Source: Candidatus Nanoarchaeia archaeon (GTDB lineage Archaea; Nanobdellota; Nanobdellia; Woesearchaeales; DATDTY01). Taken from it: DNA of 39,274 bases. The position numbers were made by a program, and so were the translations under genes. The stretch is from positions 1 through 39,274 of the forward strand of contig DATDTY010000068.1 of NCBI GenBank assembly GCA_035290625.1. The letters are read 5' to 3'. Of the stretch, positions 31,627 to 39,274 are shown piece by piece. Below the pieces are notes generated by a model. That model made no database searches. It was not told the DNA's origin and worked only from the letters and a program-made list of their open reading frames with translations. Within the stretch, counting starts at the first letter, position 1; each line of letters starts with the position of its first letter.

Positions 31627-33897
31627 TCATCCCATATAACTTGGCTTTTCCTCTTTCATCTGCTTTGCCTGAGCAGAGCGGAAATGCTCCTGGATCTCAT
31701 GATAGGCCTTTTCAATCTCCTTGGTCACTGAAGGCTTTACCCTGCTGATGGCCTGCTCAAAGTGATATTGCGTGACTATTTTTGACTTGATATCTTCGCG
31801 GAGCGCAACGATGGCTGCTTCGCGGCAGATGGCTTCGATGTCTGCTCCGACATAGCCTTCTGTCAGGCTGACGAGGCGATCCAGATCAACATTGGAGAGC
31901 GGCATCTTTGATGTGTGGACCTTGAATACCTCCAGGCGAGCCAGGGCATCGGGGGAGGGGGTCAGGATGATCCGGTCAAACCTGCCTGGCCTGAGGAGCG
32001 CAGTATCCAGCATATCGGGCCTGTTTGTGGCAGCGATAACAACCACTTCATTAAGTTCGTCCAGGCCATCCATTTCTGTGAGCAGCTGGTTTACCACGCG
32101 CTCAGTAACATGAGAGTCTGAAGATGCTCCCCGTACAGGGGCAATAGCATCAATCTCGTCAAAAAAGATGATAGTAGGAGAGGTCTGCCGCGCCTTTTGG
32201 AATATTTTTCTAATGCCTTTCTCTGATTCACCTACCCACTTTGACAGCATTTCGGGGCCTTTTACAAGGATAAAATTCGCTTCAGATTCTGTGGCGACTG
32301 CTTTTGCCAGGAGTGTTTTCCCGGTTCCAGGAGGGCCGTAGAGGAGAATTCCTTTTGGAGGGCTGACACCAAGCGCCCTGAATGCTTCAGGAGTCTTGAG
32401 CGGCCATTCCACTGCCTCCTTGAGCTGCTGCTTGACTTCCTCCAAGCCCCCAATCTGGGCCCATTTGATATTGGGAATTTCAACCAAGACTTCGCGCATT
32501 GCAGAGGGCCTGACAACCTTCAGTGCTTCCTGGAAGTCCCTCTTGGTAATCCTGAGCTTCTCGAGCATCTCCGAGGGGATTGCCTCATCATCCTTCAGTT
32601 TAAGCTCCGGAAGAAGTCTCCTCAGGACAATCATGGCCGCCTCTTTTGCCAATGCGCTCAGGTCAGCCCCCACAAAGCCGTGCGTAACGGCTGCCATGTC
32701 CTTCAGAAGTACGTCCTTTGCCAGGGGCATGTTCCTGGTATGGATTTTGAGGATTGTGTGCCTTCCCTTCTGCTTTGGCACGCCAATCTCAATCTCGCGG
32801 TCAAACCTGCCGGGGCGGCGCAGCGCAGGATCGAGAGAGTTGGGGATATTGGAGGCTGCAATCACAACAACCTTCCCCCTGGATTTCAACCCATCCATTA
32901 AGGCGAGAAGCTGGGCAACCACGCGGCGCTCAACCTCTCCGTGCGTGTCCTCTCTTTTGGAGGCAATTGCATCGATTTCGTCAATGAAGATTATAGATGG
33001 GGCATTTTTTTCAGCATCTTCAAATTTTTTCCTGAGATTTTCTTCGCTCTGGCCGTAATATTTTGACATGATCTCGGGACCATTGATCAGGATAAAGTTC
33101 GCATTGGTCTCATTCGCGACTGCCTTTGCCAGCAGCGTCTTCCCGGTTCCGGGCGGACCGTGCAAGAGAACTCCCTTTGGGGCCTCAATGCCCAGGCGCT
33201 CGAAGAGCTCAGGATGTTTGAGGGGAAGCTCGACCATCTCACGGACTTTTGCCAGCTCTTCATCCAGGCCGCCAATATCCTCGTAGGTCACTTCAGGGAT
33301 CTTTTCCTCAGTGACCTCGACCGCCTCAGGGTTAAACACAATCTCCGTGAGCTCTGAGATGATGACTGGCTGCTTGGGCTGGGTATCCACGACGATGAAT
33401 TTCAGGTCGCCGAATCCAAAGCCCATAAATTCCTCATCAAGCATTCCAAAAACATCTTCGAAGAATCTGGAGTCTGACATCGTGGTCCTTCTCCTCCTTG
33501 TTCCGCCCAGAGAGATGATATCTCCCTTCACAGTGGCGCGGCCGAGCAGACCCTGCTTGAAATAAGAGGGAGAAGTCCGGACAATGATCCCTTTCTTTGC
33601 CGGGGCAATCGTGACCTTTTTTGCCTCCTTGACCTGGGCCTTGGTGATCTTGACCTGCTCGCCAATCCCTGTCCTGGAATTTCTCCTTGTAATGCCATCC
33701 ATGCGGATGATGCTCAAGCCTATATCCCCAGGATATGCCCTGTCCACTATCGCAACAGTCTTTCGCTCTCCTTCAAGCTGGACAATATCTCCAGGCCGGG
33801 CTCCCAGCGTCTTCATATGGGTTGAATCTATCCTGATAATGCCCTTGTTGACGTCGTCTTGAACCGCTTCTGCAACTTTGAGCTTGATTTCAGTCAT
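31627..33897 (-). CDS. Cdc48/VAT AAA+ unfoldase
   Basis: This cytosolic hexameric ATPase unfolds proteins for the proteasome and other machines. It is 756 residues, full length for the family. The N-terminal Cdc48-N double-psi barrel region ([31 protein letters not shown]) is followed by two AAA modules. Walker [16 protein letters not shown] occurs twice (near residues 240 and 515), and Walker B appears as [11 protein letters not shown] and [11 protein letters not shown]. Arginine-finger regions [13 protein letters not shown] and [11 protein letters not shown] are intact. The C-terminus lacks the HbYX motif (ends EKPSYMG). Start ATG fits a TATA box at 33919-33928. It leads a two-gene operon. 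Confidence 0.95.
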   Translation of the reverse strand: MTEIKLKVAEAVQDDVNKGIIRIDSTHMKTLGARPGDIVQLEGERKTVAIVDRAYPGDIGLSIIRMDGITRRNSRTGIGEQVKITKAQVKEAKKVTIAPAKKGIIVRTSPSYFKQGLLGRATVKGDIISLGGTRRRRTTMSDSRFFEDVFGMLDEEFMGFGFGDLKFIVVDTQPKQPVIISELTEIVFNPEAVEVTEEKIPEVTYEDIGGLDEELAKVREMVELPLKHPELFERLGIEAPKGVLLHGPPGTGKTLLAKAVANETNANFILINGPEIMSKYYGQSEENLRKKFEDAEKNAPSIIFIDEIDAIASKREDTHGEVERRVVAQLLALMDGLKSRGKVVVIAASNIPNSLDPALRRPGRFDREIEIGVPKQKGRHTILKIHTRNMPLAKDVLLKDMAAVTHGFVGADLSALAKEAAMIVLRRLLPELKLKDDEAIPSEMLEKLRITKRDFQEALKVVRPSAMREVLVEIPNIKWAQIGGLEEVKQQLKEAVEWPLKTPEAFRALGVSPPKGILLYGPPGTGKTLLAKAVATESEANFILVKGPEMLSKWVGESEKGIRKIFQKARQTSPTIIFFDEIDAIAPVRGASSDSHVTERVVNQLLTEMDGLDELNEVVVIAATNRPDMLDTALLRPGRFDRIILTPSPDALARLEVFKVHTSKMPLSNVDLDRLVSLTEGYVGADIEAICREAAIVALREDIKSKIVTQYHFEQAISRVKPSVTKEIEKAYHEIQEHFRSAQAKQMKEEKPSYMG

Positions 33898-33918
33898 GCG
33901 GAAGAGTGATGCTTTGGA

Positions 33919-33928
33919 TTTTATAAAA
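33919..33928 (-). promoter_or_regulatory. TATA box for cdc48-like gene
   Basis: ttttataaaa (palindromic), 26 bases before ATG 33897. The remaining intergenic bases to 34107 contain no gene that I can recognise. Confidence 0.6.
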
Positions 33929-34107
33929 TGAGAAGTTTCAAGGAAGGAAGCTGGTGGAGGGAGGGGAAGCGAATTTCCGGACAGCGCCTTGAGGTTTTGT
34001 AAACGCGGGATCTATTACGGGAAACCCAGAATTCCATATCAGTTTTATTTCAAAAATTCGTTATTGAAAATTCGCCGGAGAGGGGCGCGTGAGCCACAAG
34101 TTGCTCT

Positions 34108-34530
34108 TTACTTCACCTGAGCGTCATTCGCCTGAACTCTGGGAAGCTGCAATGGAGGCGGCAGTCCAATGTCCTGGCTCAGGATAAGGGCCTGGATATG
34201 GCATTTCTGGACAATGCCGTTCAGCACATCCACCATGACCTCCTTCGGAATCTTCTTGTCTTTTTTCCAGCTTGCTGCGATGTCTTTCATCGTTTTTGGA
34301 TCGTCCAGGTAAATCACATCGCCATAGAGGCCTATAACACCGAGCCCGGGATCATAGGTGGTTACAAACTCGAAGGTGAAGCGGAGGCTGTCCTGCGACA
34401 TCTTTCCAAGGGGGAGCTTCTTCTCCTCGACGTTCTTTATCGCAACATTGTTATTTATTTTAATCTCGCCCTGAGTAGGAATTTTTTTCTCCACATTTAT
34501 TTTGCTGTAATTGAATCCAACAATAACCAT
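34108..34530 (-). CDS. SecB-like conserved protein
   Basis: The 140-residue soluble beta-rich protein begins MVIVGFNYSKINVEKKI, continues NNNVAIKNVEEK and SLRFTFEFVTTYDPGLGVIG, and ends with a helix then QALILSQDIGLPPPLQLPRV. The layout (antiparallel beta sheet, long helix, proline-rich end like SecB's PPLNL region) suggests a SecB-fold protein, as seen in several archaeal hypothetical families. I infer a chaperone-like role without direct motif proof. It has a TATA box (34561-34570) and a ggtgat ribosome binding site 4 bases before ATG 34530. Confidence 0.55.
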   Translation of the reverse strand: MVIVGFNYSKINVEKKIPTQGEIKINNNVAIKNVEEKKLPLGKMSQDSLRFTFEFVTTYDPGLGVIGLYGDVIYLDDPKTMKDIAASWKKDKKIPKEVMVDVLNGIVQKCHIQALILSQDIGLPPPLQLPRVQANDAQVK

Positions 34531-34560
34531 AGTATCACCAAGGCTGCGGGTGTTCCGGTT

Positions 34561-34570
34561 GTATATAAAT
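34561..34570 (-). promoter_or_regulatory. TATA box for SecB-like gene
   Basis: Minus strand atttatatac, divergent with the promoter at 34606. This gene has a leader with a ribosome binding site, unlike most neighbours. Confidence 0.55.
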
Positions 34571-34605
34571 ATTCCTGTTTAGCATCTATCGTCGAAAACG
34601 TAAAA

Positions 34606-34613
34606 TTTAAATA
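34606..34613 (+). promoter_or_regulatory. TATA box for zinc-ribbon / alaX operon
   Basis: tttaaata, 27 bases before ATG 34637. Confidence 0.6.
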
Positions 34614-34636
34614 GAGCAGGCGGCTTAAACACCCAA

Positions 34637-34786
34637 ATGAAGAAATGCATCGTGTGCGACGCAGAGCCCGAATTCTGCGTGAAGGGCATCCCGCATGATG
34701 CGTATTGCAGGGAATGCGCGCAGGAGCATTTTAGCGAATTGGATCTGCTCGAACGGATAGAGAAGGAGGATCGAGCCCATGGCTGA
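34637..34786 (+). CDS. Small zinc-finger protein, 49 aa
   Basis: The product begins MKKCIVCDAEPEFCVKGIPH, and later has YCRECAQEHF. Two CxxC pairs (KKCIVC and YCREC) plus nearby Cys and His make a treble-clef or ribbon-like zinc site very likely. The C-terminal part is an acidic helix (SELDLLERIEKED). It has its own leaderless promoter and overlaps the next gene by 8 bases. The role is unknown, but the operon ends with the tRNA-editing enzyme AlaX. Confidence 0.75.
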   Translation: MKKCIVCDAEPEFCVKGIPHDAYCRECAQEHFSELDLLERIEKEDRAHG

Positions 34787-34940
34787 GGTCAGTATCTGGG
34801 TCTGGATTTTAGGGGTCGGCGTTCTTCTCTATATCGCCAGCCGAGTCTTCAGACTTTTTTCTCAGGAAGCCGCAATTGATAGAGAGATGGAGAAAGTCCT
34901 GACATCTGATGAACACAAAGTGAAGGGACAGTACGATTGA
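34779..34940 (+). CDS. Single-span small membrane protein, 53 aa
   Basis: MAEVSIWVWILGVGVLLYIA leads into SRVFRLFSQEAAIDREMEKV and a charged tail. One membrane helix with its basic edge and a soluble acidic helix behind it are seen. It overlaps the zinc-finger gene and is followed without gap by alaX, so all three are probably translated together. Function unknown. Confidence 0.7.
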   Translation: MAEVSIWVWILGVGVLLYIASRVFRLFSQEAAIDREMEKVLTSDEHKVKGQYD

Positions 34941-35645
34941 ATGACACGGCAACTCTATCTTGAAGATGCATACCGGCGCGTCTTTGATGCAAAGGTTGTG
35001 AATATCTGCGAAGAAGGGATTATTCTTGATCAGACACTCTTCTACCCGGCTGGAGGCGGGCAGCCTTCTGACAAAGGGGCAATTCGGAAAGGAGCGAGCA
35101 GCTATCCGGTCTCAGAGGTTTCCAAGAAGGGAAAGGATATCCTGCATCGGATTGAAGGGAACGGGCTGGCTGCAGGCGATTCTGTTACAGGACAAATCGA
35201 CTGGGATCGGAGATACCGGCTCATGAGGATACATACTGCTGCCCATATCATCAGCGGAATTGCCTCTAAGGAGTTCCATGCAAAGATCACAGGCAACCAG
35301 CTGGAGATTGAGAGGGGCAGGATTGATTTTGACCTGGAGCGGTTCTCCCCCGATGTTGTGAGCATGCTTTTCGAGAAATCAAATGAGATCGTAAGAGGGG
35401 ATCTAGCTCTGAAGACCTATGACATGGCCAGGGAGGAGATTGAGAAGGACCCTGAGATGGTAAAACTCGCTATGGGCCTGCCGCCGCATCTGAAGGTGCT
35501 GAGGATTGTGGATATCATAGGTTTTGACCGGCAGCCTGACGGGGGAACGCATGTGAAGTCGACAAAAGAGGTAGGAGATATTGGGTTTTTACGGTCAGAA
35601 AACAAGGGGAAGAACAACAGGAGAGTCTATTTCACGATACCGTAA
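34941..35645 (+). CDS. alaX: Alanyl-tRNA editing protein AlaX
   Basis: This trans-editing enzyme removes wrong amino acids (mainly Ser or Gly) from tRNA-Ala. The 234-residue product is AlaX-M-like. An N-terminal beta barrel with LFYPAGGGQPSDKGAI is followed by the editing core with zinc ligand motif MRIHTAAHIISG (HxxxH). The second half-site is DRQPDGGTHVKSTKEVG, where archaeal AlaX has Asp in place of the first Cys. The ATG follows the previous stop with no spacer. It ends an operon starting at 34637. Confidence 0.93.
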   Translation: MTRQLYLEDAYRRVFDAKVVNICEEGIILDQTLFYPAGGGQPSDKGAIRKGASSYPVSEVSKKGKDILHRIEGNGLAAGDSVTGQIDWDRRYRLMRIHTAAHIISGIASKEFHAKITGNQLEIERGRIDFDLERFSPDVVSMLFEKSNEIVRGDLALKTYDMAREEIEKDPEMVKLAMGLPPHLKVLRIVDIIGFDRQPDGGTHVKSTKEVGDIGFLRSENKGKNNRRVYFTIP

Positions 35646-35731
35646 GTTTTGCATTCTGTGTTAAAATAGACCGGCAGGATAGTATGCTAGAAGGCTATGT
35701 TAGGATATAAACTGGACAATGGATAACACAG

Positions 35732-36118
35732 TTAGATAACGTCTTCTTCATCAACAGAGACTTCTTCATCGGATTCGGGCTCATCGGATTCGGGCTTATC
35801 CTCCTGCTTCGATTCAGCCTGGGGCTTTCCTTTTTCTATGATCTCAATCTTGCCGAACCTTCCTGCAGTCAGCTGCATCTCGCCCTGCCACTCATTCACA
35901 AAGCCATTAGTAATCCTGATGGTGTCTCCTTTATTGACCTGGTCAATTTCATCGTTCCAGAGCGTGAGCTTGATTTCGCCGGTGTCATCCTTAAGCCGGG
36001 CGTTGCATACCCTGCCCTGCTTGCCGAATTTCTCCCAAGTCCGGGGGGTCTCCTTGTCAACGACAGCAGCAGTGATGTCCACGTTTCCCTGCTTTGGCTG
36101 GAGGTCTTTGATTGGCAT
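35732..36118 (-). CDS. RPA-like single-stranded DNA-binding protein, one OB fold
   Basis: The 128-residue protein opens MPIKDLQPKQGNVDITAAVV and has the OB-fold strands RVCNARLKDDTGEIKLTLWN and GDTIRITNGFVNEWQGEMQL. A strongly acidic tail follows (SDEPESDEEVSVDEEDV), typical of SSB/RPA proteins, where it recruits partner proteins. It probably protects single-stranded DNA in replication and repair. It has a clear leaderless promoter and is a single-gene unit. Confidence 0.88.
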   Translation of the reverse strand: MPIKDLQPKQGNVDITAAVVDKETPRTWEKFGKQGRVCNARLKDDTGEIKLTLWNDEIDQVNKGDTIRITNGFVNEWQGEMQLTAGRFGKIEIIEKGKPQAESKQEDKPESDEPESDEEVSVDEEDVI

Positions 36119-36140
36119 ACAGGCAATTAATCGAGGAGAG

Positions 36141-36149
36141 TATATAAAG
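36141..36149 (-). promoter_or_regulatory. TATA box for RPA-like gene
   Basis: Minus strand ctttatata, about 27 bases before ATG 36118. Confidence 0.6.
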
Positions 36150-36195
36150 ATGACGGTGATGGGTTGACAAAAAGTTCGGGGGAGAGTTTAGCAAG

Positions 36196-37701
36196 TCAAA
36201 TGATTGCACCACAAGACTCTAAAGGCTCTCCATCCATCAGCCTTCTGAGTGCTGTTTTCAGCTCTTCAATCTTAATGCGTATCTGCTTTGTCGTGTCTCT
36301 TGAGCGGATCGTAATTGATTCGTCTTTCATTGAGTCGAAATCAAAGGTTATGCAGAAGGGGATTCCGATCTCGTCAGCTCTTGCATATCTTCGTCCGACG
36401 CTGCCTTTGGAATCATAAAACGTGTTAAAATCGTCTTTAATTTGACCATATACTTTTTTTGCATGCTCATCAAGTTTTGTGATCAAGGGGAATACTGCCG
36501 CCTTATAGGGGGCAAGCTTTGGATGGAGCTTCAGAACAATGTTGCCGCGCTGCTTGTCATCCTGATAGGCGTCGAAAAGGAAGACGAGGAACGCCCTATC
36601 AACCCCCTGAGAAGGCTCTGAAACAACATGGGGCACAACCCTTTTCTTTGTTTCCTCGTCAAAGAGGCTGAGATCCTGCTTGGAATGCTTGATATGCTGC
36701 TGGAGGTCAAAATCCCCCCTATCAGCAATGCCCTGCAATTCCTTAAAACCGAAGGGAAACTGATATTCGATGTCCCAGGTATCTCTCGCATAATGCGACT
36801 TTTCCTTCTCGAGATGCTGGCGGATACGGAAGTTACCGGGATTTGCTCCGTTGGCTGTGAACCATTCAATCTCCTTCGCAAGCCAATACGCCTGCCATTG
36901 GTTTTTTATGATGCTGGTGTTAAGGCAGGTCTCGATGGTCATCCTCTTCGGAGGAATGTTTTTTTCCTGCATCTCTGCAGAGAAGACGGCAAGCGTATGC
37001 TTCTGCACTCCATCAATCAGAGGGCATTCCTTCTTTTCAGGATGGCAAAAATACTCGATCTCCATCTGCTCAAATTCTCTGGCCCTGAAGAGGAAATCCC
37101 TGGGAGAGATCTCATTACGGAAGGCCTTTCCGATCTGGGCGATGCCAAAGGGGAGCTTCAGCCTTGAATTTTCTGCAATCAGCTTGAAGTTTGCGAAGAT
37201 GAGCTGGGCAGTTTCCGGCCTGAGATAGGCCTGGATCCCGCCTTCTGGGCCGATTTCCGTCTTGAACATGAGATTAAAGGGCTTTGCTTCCTGCAGCGTT
37301 CCTTTGCAATGCGGGCACTTGATGTTTTTTTCCTGGACGAGCTTTGTGGCCTCAGATACGGTCATGCCTTCTGTGGGAATATGAAGCGCATCTGCAATCA
37401 GATGATCCCCGCGGACCTTTTGGCGGCACTTGCTGCATGCCAGCATGATATCTTCAAAGCTTTCGACATGGCCTGAAGCTTTCCAGACAAAGGGATGCGT
37501 GATGATTGAGCCGTCCATACCTACAATATCTTTCCTTGAATGGACATGGAAATGCCACCAGGACTGCTTGATGTTGTTCTTCAGCTCTACTCCTAATGGA
37601 CCGTAATCAAAGAAGCCTGAAAGGCCGCCGTAAATCTCTGAGTTTGGATACACAAATCCCTTGCGCTTGCAGAACGCAGCCATTTCTTCTATGGTGAGCA
37701 T
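36196..37701 (-). CDS. glyS: Glycyl-tRNA synthetase, class II alpha2 type
   Basis: This charges tRNA-Gly. It is 501 residues, somewhat shorter than the usual 550-600 for archaeal GlyRS. Opening motifs are KRKGFVYPNSEIYGGLSGFF and DYGPLGVELK. Zinc-type cysteines (LACSKCR and IKCPHCKG) lie in the insertion. Class II motif 2 is FRNEISPRDFLFRAREFEQM, with YLRPETAQLIF before it. Motif 3 is VSEPSQGVDRAFLVFLFDAY. The anticodon-binding domain closes the protein. A TATA box is 27 bases upstream. Confidence 0.95.
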   Translation of the reverse strand: MLTIEEMAAFCKRKGFVYPNSEIYGGLSGFFDYGPLGVELKNNIKQSWWHFHVHSRKDIVGMDGSIITHPFVWKASGHVESFEDIMLACSKCRQKVRGDHLIADALHIPTEGMTVSEATKLVQEKNIKCPHCKGTLQEAKPFNLMFKTEIGPEGGIQAYLRPETAQLIFANFKLIAENSRLKLPFGIAQIGKAFRNEISPRDFLFRAREFEQMEIEYFCHPEKKECPLIDGVQKHTLAVFSAEMQEKNIPPKRMTIETCLNTSIIKNQWQAYWLAKEIEWFTANGANPGNFRIRQHLEKEKSHYARDTWDIEYQFPFGFKELQGIADRGDFDLQQHIKHSKQDLSLFDEETKKRVVPHVVSEPSQGVDRAFLVFLFDAYQDDKQRGNIVLKLHPKLAPYKAAVFPLITKLDEHAKKVYGQIKDDFNTFYDSKGSVGRRYARADEIGIPFCITFDFDSMKDESITIRSRDTTKQIRIKIEELKTALRRLMDGEPLESCGAII

Positions 37702-37723
37702 GGCAAGGCAATGGTGAGAGAGG

Positions 37724-37733
37724 ATTTATAAAG
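37724..37733 (-). promoter_or_regulatory. TATA box for glycyl-tRNA synthetase
   Basis: Minus strand ctttataaat, about 27 bases before ATG 37701. Confidence 0.6.
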
Positions 37734-37748
37734 TATTTGGTGGAAAAT

Positions 37749-37800
37749 GCTCTCGTAGAGAGTTATCGGGATGCAGTGGTTATTCAGTAGTTATTCAGTA
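37749..37800 (-). repeat. Small hairpin and tandem 11-bp repeat after the RT gene
   Basis: A ctctc-gta-gagag hairpin lies at 37750-37762. Two exact copies of gttattcagta (37779-37789 and 37790-37800) follow, with a diverged third copy reaching over the RT stop codon. It may terminate the RT transcript or mark the retroelement edge. The function is not evident. Confidence 0.45.
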
Positions 37801-37801
37801 T

Positions 37802-38884
37802 TTATTCCAAATTCTGCTGGCTACACATTGCATGTATTCCTCCTGCCATAGCTTTCCTTAGATTATAGGTGTTTGCCCATTGAGCATAGCCAGACCATCC
37901 TTGGAGGCTTTCGTGTATCGCCTCATAGGAGTATCGCCCCCCCCCAATTTTAGACATCTGCGGTTTTCTTTCAGAACTCTTTTGGAATTTCCTTAGATTG
38001 CTTCTTCTTAATAGCTTATAATGGTAGAAAATTCTGTATCCTAAAAAGGTGAGTCCATTTCTTAGCGGCATTATTTTTGATTTGTCAGTGTGAAGTTCTA
38101 ATTTTAATGTTTTAAGATAGGCATTTATTTTGTTTTGGCAGTGTCTAAGCGTATTTTTATCTTCATGGAGGACAACGAAGTCATCAACATATCGTATGTA
38201 ATATTTTGCTTTTAATTCGTGTTTCACGAAATAGTCCAATTCATTGAGATAGACATTGGCAAAGAACTGGGAGGTTAGATTCCCGAGGGGCATGCCTCTG
38301 CCTTTTACTTTTGTATCGAAATTGCTGAGGATTTTTTGGATAAGCCGAATAACTTTTTCGTCTGTTATTTTTCTTTTGATAATCCTTATCAAGATTTGAT
38401 GATTGACAGCCTCAAAATAGTGCCTGATGTCTGCTTTCAGCGCATAGCCTTGTATTTGGTTATTGTTTTGTGCATTCCTGACTTGTTTTCCATTCTTTGA
38501 TGCTTTTCTTTTAAATCTGTCAAATCTTGTGATGGCATTATGCGCTCCTTTCCTTAGTCTGCCTGCATAGGAGTCATAAATAAAGATTTTCTCATATATC
38601 GGCTCAAGAATATTGACAAGAGCATGATACACAACCCTGTCTCTGAACTTAGAGGCATGGATTACTCTTGTTTTTGGGTCTTTAATGATAAATCTCTGTA
38701 ATGGTTTTGGATTATAGGTTCCTGTTTCTAATTCATGCCGCAGTTTTTCCAGTTCGCTGCTGAGGTTTTTTTCGAATTCAATGACATACCATTTCTTTGT
38801 TTTTCTTTTTCTTGCCTTTTTGAAAGCCAATTCCAGGTTTTCCGGAGAACAGAGTTTTGTGTAAAGATTTTTGTAGGTTTTCAT
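37802..38884 (-). CDS. Diversity-generating retroelement reverse transcriptase
   Basis: The 360-residue error-prone RT copies an RNA template repeat with A-directed mutation into a target gene. The palm motifs are YALKADIRHYFEAVNHQIL (first Asp, near residue 150), GRGMPLGNLTSQFFANVYLN (near 193) and YYIRYVDDFVVL (catalytic YVDD, near 230). The C-terminal SYEAIHESLQGWSGYAQWAN and TYNLRK are also typical. The GNLTSQ loop and short size without maturase or endonuclease domains are those of DGR RTs, not of group II introns. A nine-G run encodes IGGGRY near residue 316, so base count there should be checked. The template repeat lies 25 bases upstream. Confidence 0.9.
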   Translation of the reverse strand: MKTYKNLYTKLCSPENLELAFKKARKRKTKKWYVIEFEKNLSSELEKLRHELETGTYNPKPLQRFIIKDPKTRVIHASKFRDRVVYHALVNILEPIYEKIFIYDSYAGRLRKGAHNAITRFDRFKRKASKNGKQVRNAQNNNQIQGYALKADIRHYFEAVNHQILIRIIKRKITDEKVIRLIQKILSNFDTKVKGRGMPLGNLTSQFFANVYLNELDYFVKHELKAKYYIRYVDDFVVLHEDKNTLRHCQNKINAYLKTLKLELHTDKSKIMPLRNGLTFLGYRIFYHYKLLRRSNLRKFQKSSERKPQMSKIGGGRYSYEAIHESLQGWSGYAQWANTYNLRKAMAGGIHAMCSQQNLE

Positions 38885-38908
38885 AGGTGCCCAAGAACTT
38901 GGATTATT

Positions 38909-39030
38909 CCGATGGAGGAAGTCTCGTCTTTAGCAGATTTCGAGTTCGAGGGCTCCCTGTTGCAGTTGAGCCTGGCACCGCCAGCATCAGAGTCGAACCT
39001 GGCGACAAGCAGAGCAGAGTAGCAGATCCA
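38909..39030 (-). repeat. DGR template repeat (start not fixed)
   Basis: On the minus strand this non-coding stretch can be read as ...ALLVARFDSDAGGARLNCNR, EPSNSKSAKDETSSIG..., which is the typical end of a DGR variable protein (ARLNCN.PSNS...IG). Its Asn and Lys codons (AAC, AAA) supply the adenines mutated in DGRs. A TGA lies in the same frame just before it (39031-39033) and no start codon exists, so it is a template and not a gene. It ends in ccatcgg followed by a mismatch (aataatcc, not ggtacg as in the target), as expected for IMH* versus IMH. The left limit is only an upper bound. Confidence 0.75.
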
Positions 39031-39167
39031 TCAAGGAACTGATTCATTCAGTTTCCGCTGGATGTTTCCAGCTTTCACCATGCCTTTAGTGTTCGCGTAA
39101 TCACTACTTGCTATCGGCATTGTATTTTATGGCATCATGTAAGGATGCGCTGATGAATCTGCGTGTA

Positions 39168-39182
39168 GCCCAAGTTCTGGGC
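39168..39182 (-). other. Hairpin downstream of the DGR target gene
   Basis: Minus strand gccca-gaact-tgggc forms a 5-bp stem about 50 bases after the target stop. DGRs commonly have a hairpin or cruciform just after the variable repeat that aids target recognition. Its sequence resembles the ccaag-tt-cttgg palindrome found right after the template repeat (38892-38905). Confidence 0.5.
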
Positions 39183-39233
39183 AAGAATTATTTCTTTGTT
39201 CTCCTTTAATATGTTTCTCTTTTTCCCTGACCT

Positions 39234-39274
39234 TCATTTCCTCTGGAGAATTTTTGCCTGACGTACCCCGATGG
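39234..39274 (-). CDS. 3' end of the DGR variable target gene (cut by window edge)
   Basis: The last codons on the minus strand read ...IGVRQAKILQRK then TGA (39236-39234). IGVR at the end is the signature of DGR targets, in C-type-lectin-fold proteins that show variable residues on the surface. The preceding bases (cc at the edge) match the template repeat's ccatcgg, so the variable repeat must start within the first bases beyond this window. Rank as likely, given the tiny part visible. Confidence 0.65.
   Translation of the reverse strand, partial: IGVRQAKILQRK

Noticed and set aside
33960-34090. Imperfect inverted repeats between cdc48 and the SecB-like gene
   Set aside because: The pairing (atttcaa...ttgaaaat, gcgaatttccgg) is short and A/T-rich, without match to other elements. 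No function can be claimed.
37802-38884. RT as a group II intron maturase or a retron
   Set aside because: It lacks maturase and endonuclease domains, and no intron RNA or msr/msd structure is seen. The GNLTSQ motif, template repeat and IGVR target end fit a DGR.
38909-39030. Template repeat as a second variable gene end
   Set aside because: A stop codon precedes it in the relevant frame and no start codon exists, so it cannot be translated as a target.
39084-39120. Fourth copy of the hairpin element (gttcgc...atcggcatt)
   Set aside because: Only two short strings match. The ccccttgtcg loop, the closing stem and the gctcac box are missing.
1-39274. CRISPR arrays, rRNA genes or a replication origin
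   Set aside because: No regularly spaced identical repeats with unique spacers, no rRNA-like conserved stretches and no ORB-type repeats were seen.

Overview
The window looks like a piece of a DPANN-type archaeal chromosome, most likely Woesearchaeota or a close relative. This is inferred from gene content, not from a marker-gene tree. The archaeal signs are an archaeal Gln-tRNA amidotransferase (GatD and GatE), archaeal-type TruD and AlaX, a Cdc48/VAT AAA ATPase, a membrane pyrophosphatase, a single-OB-fold RPA-like protein, two tRNA genes that appear to carry introns, and TATA boxes 26-27 bases upstream of start codons. That spacing implies many leaderless mRNAs.

Layout. 1-8379 is the 3' part of a giant, repeat-built, sequon-rich surface protein with C-terminal membrane segments. 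8461-9300 holds a truncated exported protein joined to a transposase remnant. 9616-13071 has a membrane pyrophosphatase and two unknown genes. 13329-13501 is a hairpin element flanked by 9-bp direct repeats, and related elements lie at 14974-15131 and about 28641-28768. 13545-16960 has a lipoprotein, a pilin-like and membrane-protein operon, and three paralogous unknown genes. 17004-22947 mixes a tRNA-Thr, small membrane proteins, an HD hydrolase, a methylthiotransferase-like radical SAM enzyme, adenylate kinase, a HEPN/MNT pair and TruD. 23000-27094 has tRNA-Arg and a sugar-enzyme cluster (one alpha/alpha-barrel glycosidase-like protein and three glycosyltransferases), and the last glycosyltransferase overlaps gatE. 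27091-31061 carries gatE and gatD, split by an AbrB-MNT-HEPN fusion gene and a small frameshifted gene. 31104-37701 is mostly housekeeping: Cdc48, a SecB-like protein, AlaX, an RPA-like protein and GlyRS.

The right end (37802-39274) is a diversity-generating retroelement (DGR). It has a DGR-type reverse transcriptase, a non-coding template repeat directly upstream of it, and the last 13 codons of what should be the variable target gene, cut by the window edge. The variable repeat itself lies just outside.

Two observations stand out. The first is the archaeal DGR. The second is a family of three hairpin elements whose conserved boxes are held apart by stems that differ in sequence yet stay complementary. 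All three lie in the same orientation just upstream of the promoter of a plus-strand gene. They look either like an undescribed structured RNA or like a small non-autonomous mobile element, and one copy has a perfect 9-bp flanking duplication. Translation and tRNA maturation are strongly represented overall (two tRNAs, TruD, a MiaB-like enzyme, AlaX, GatDE, GlyRS).
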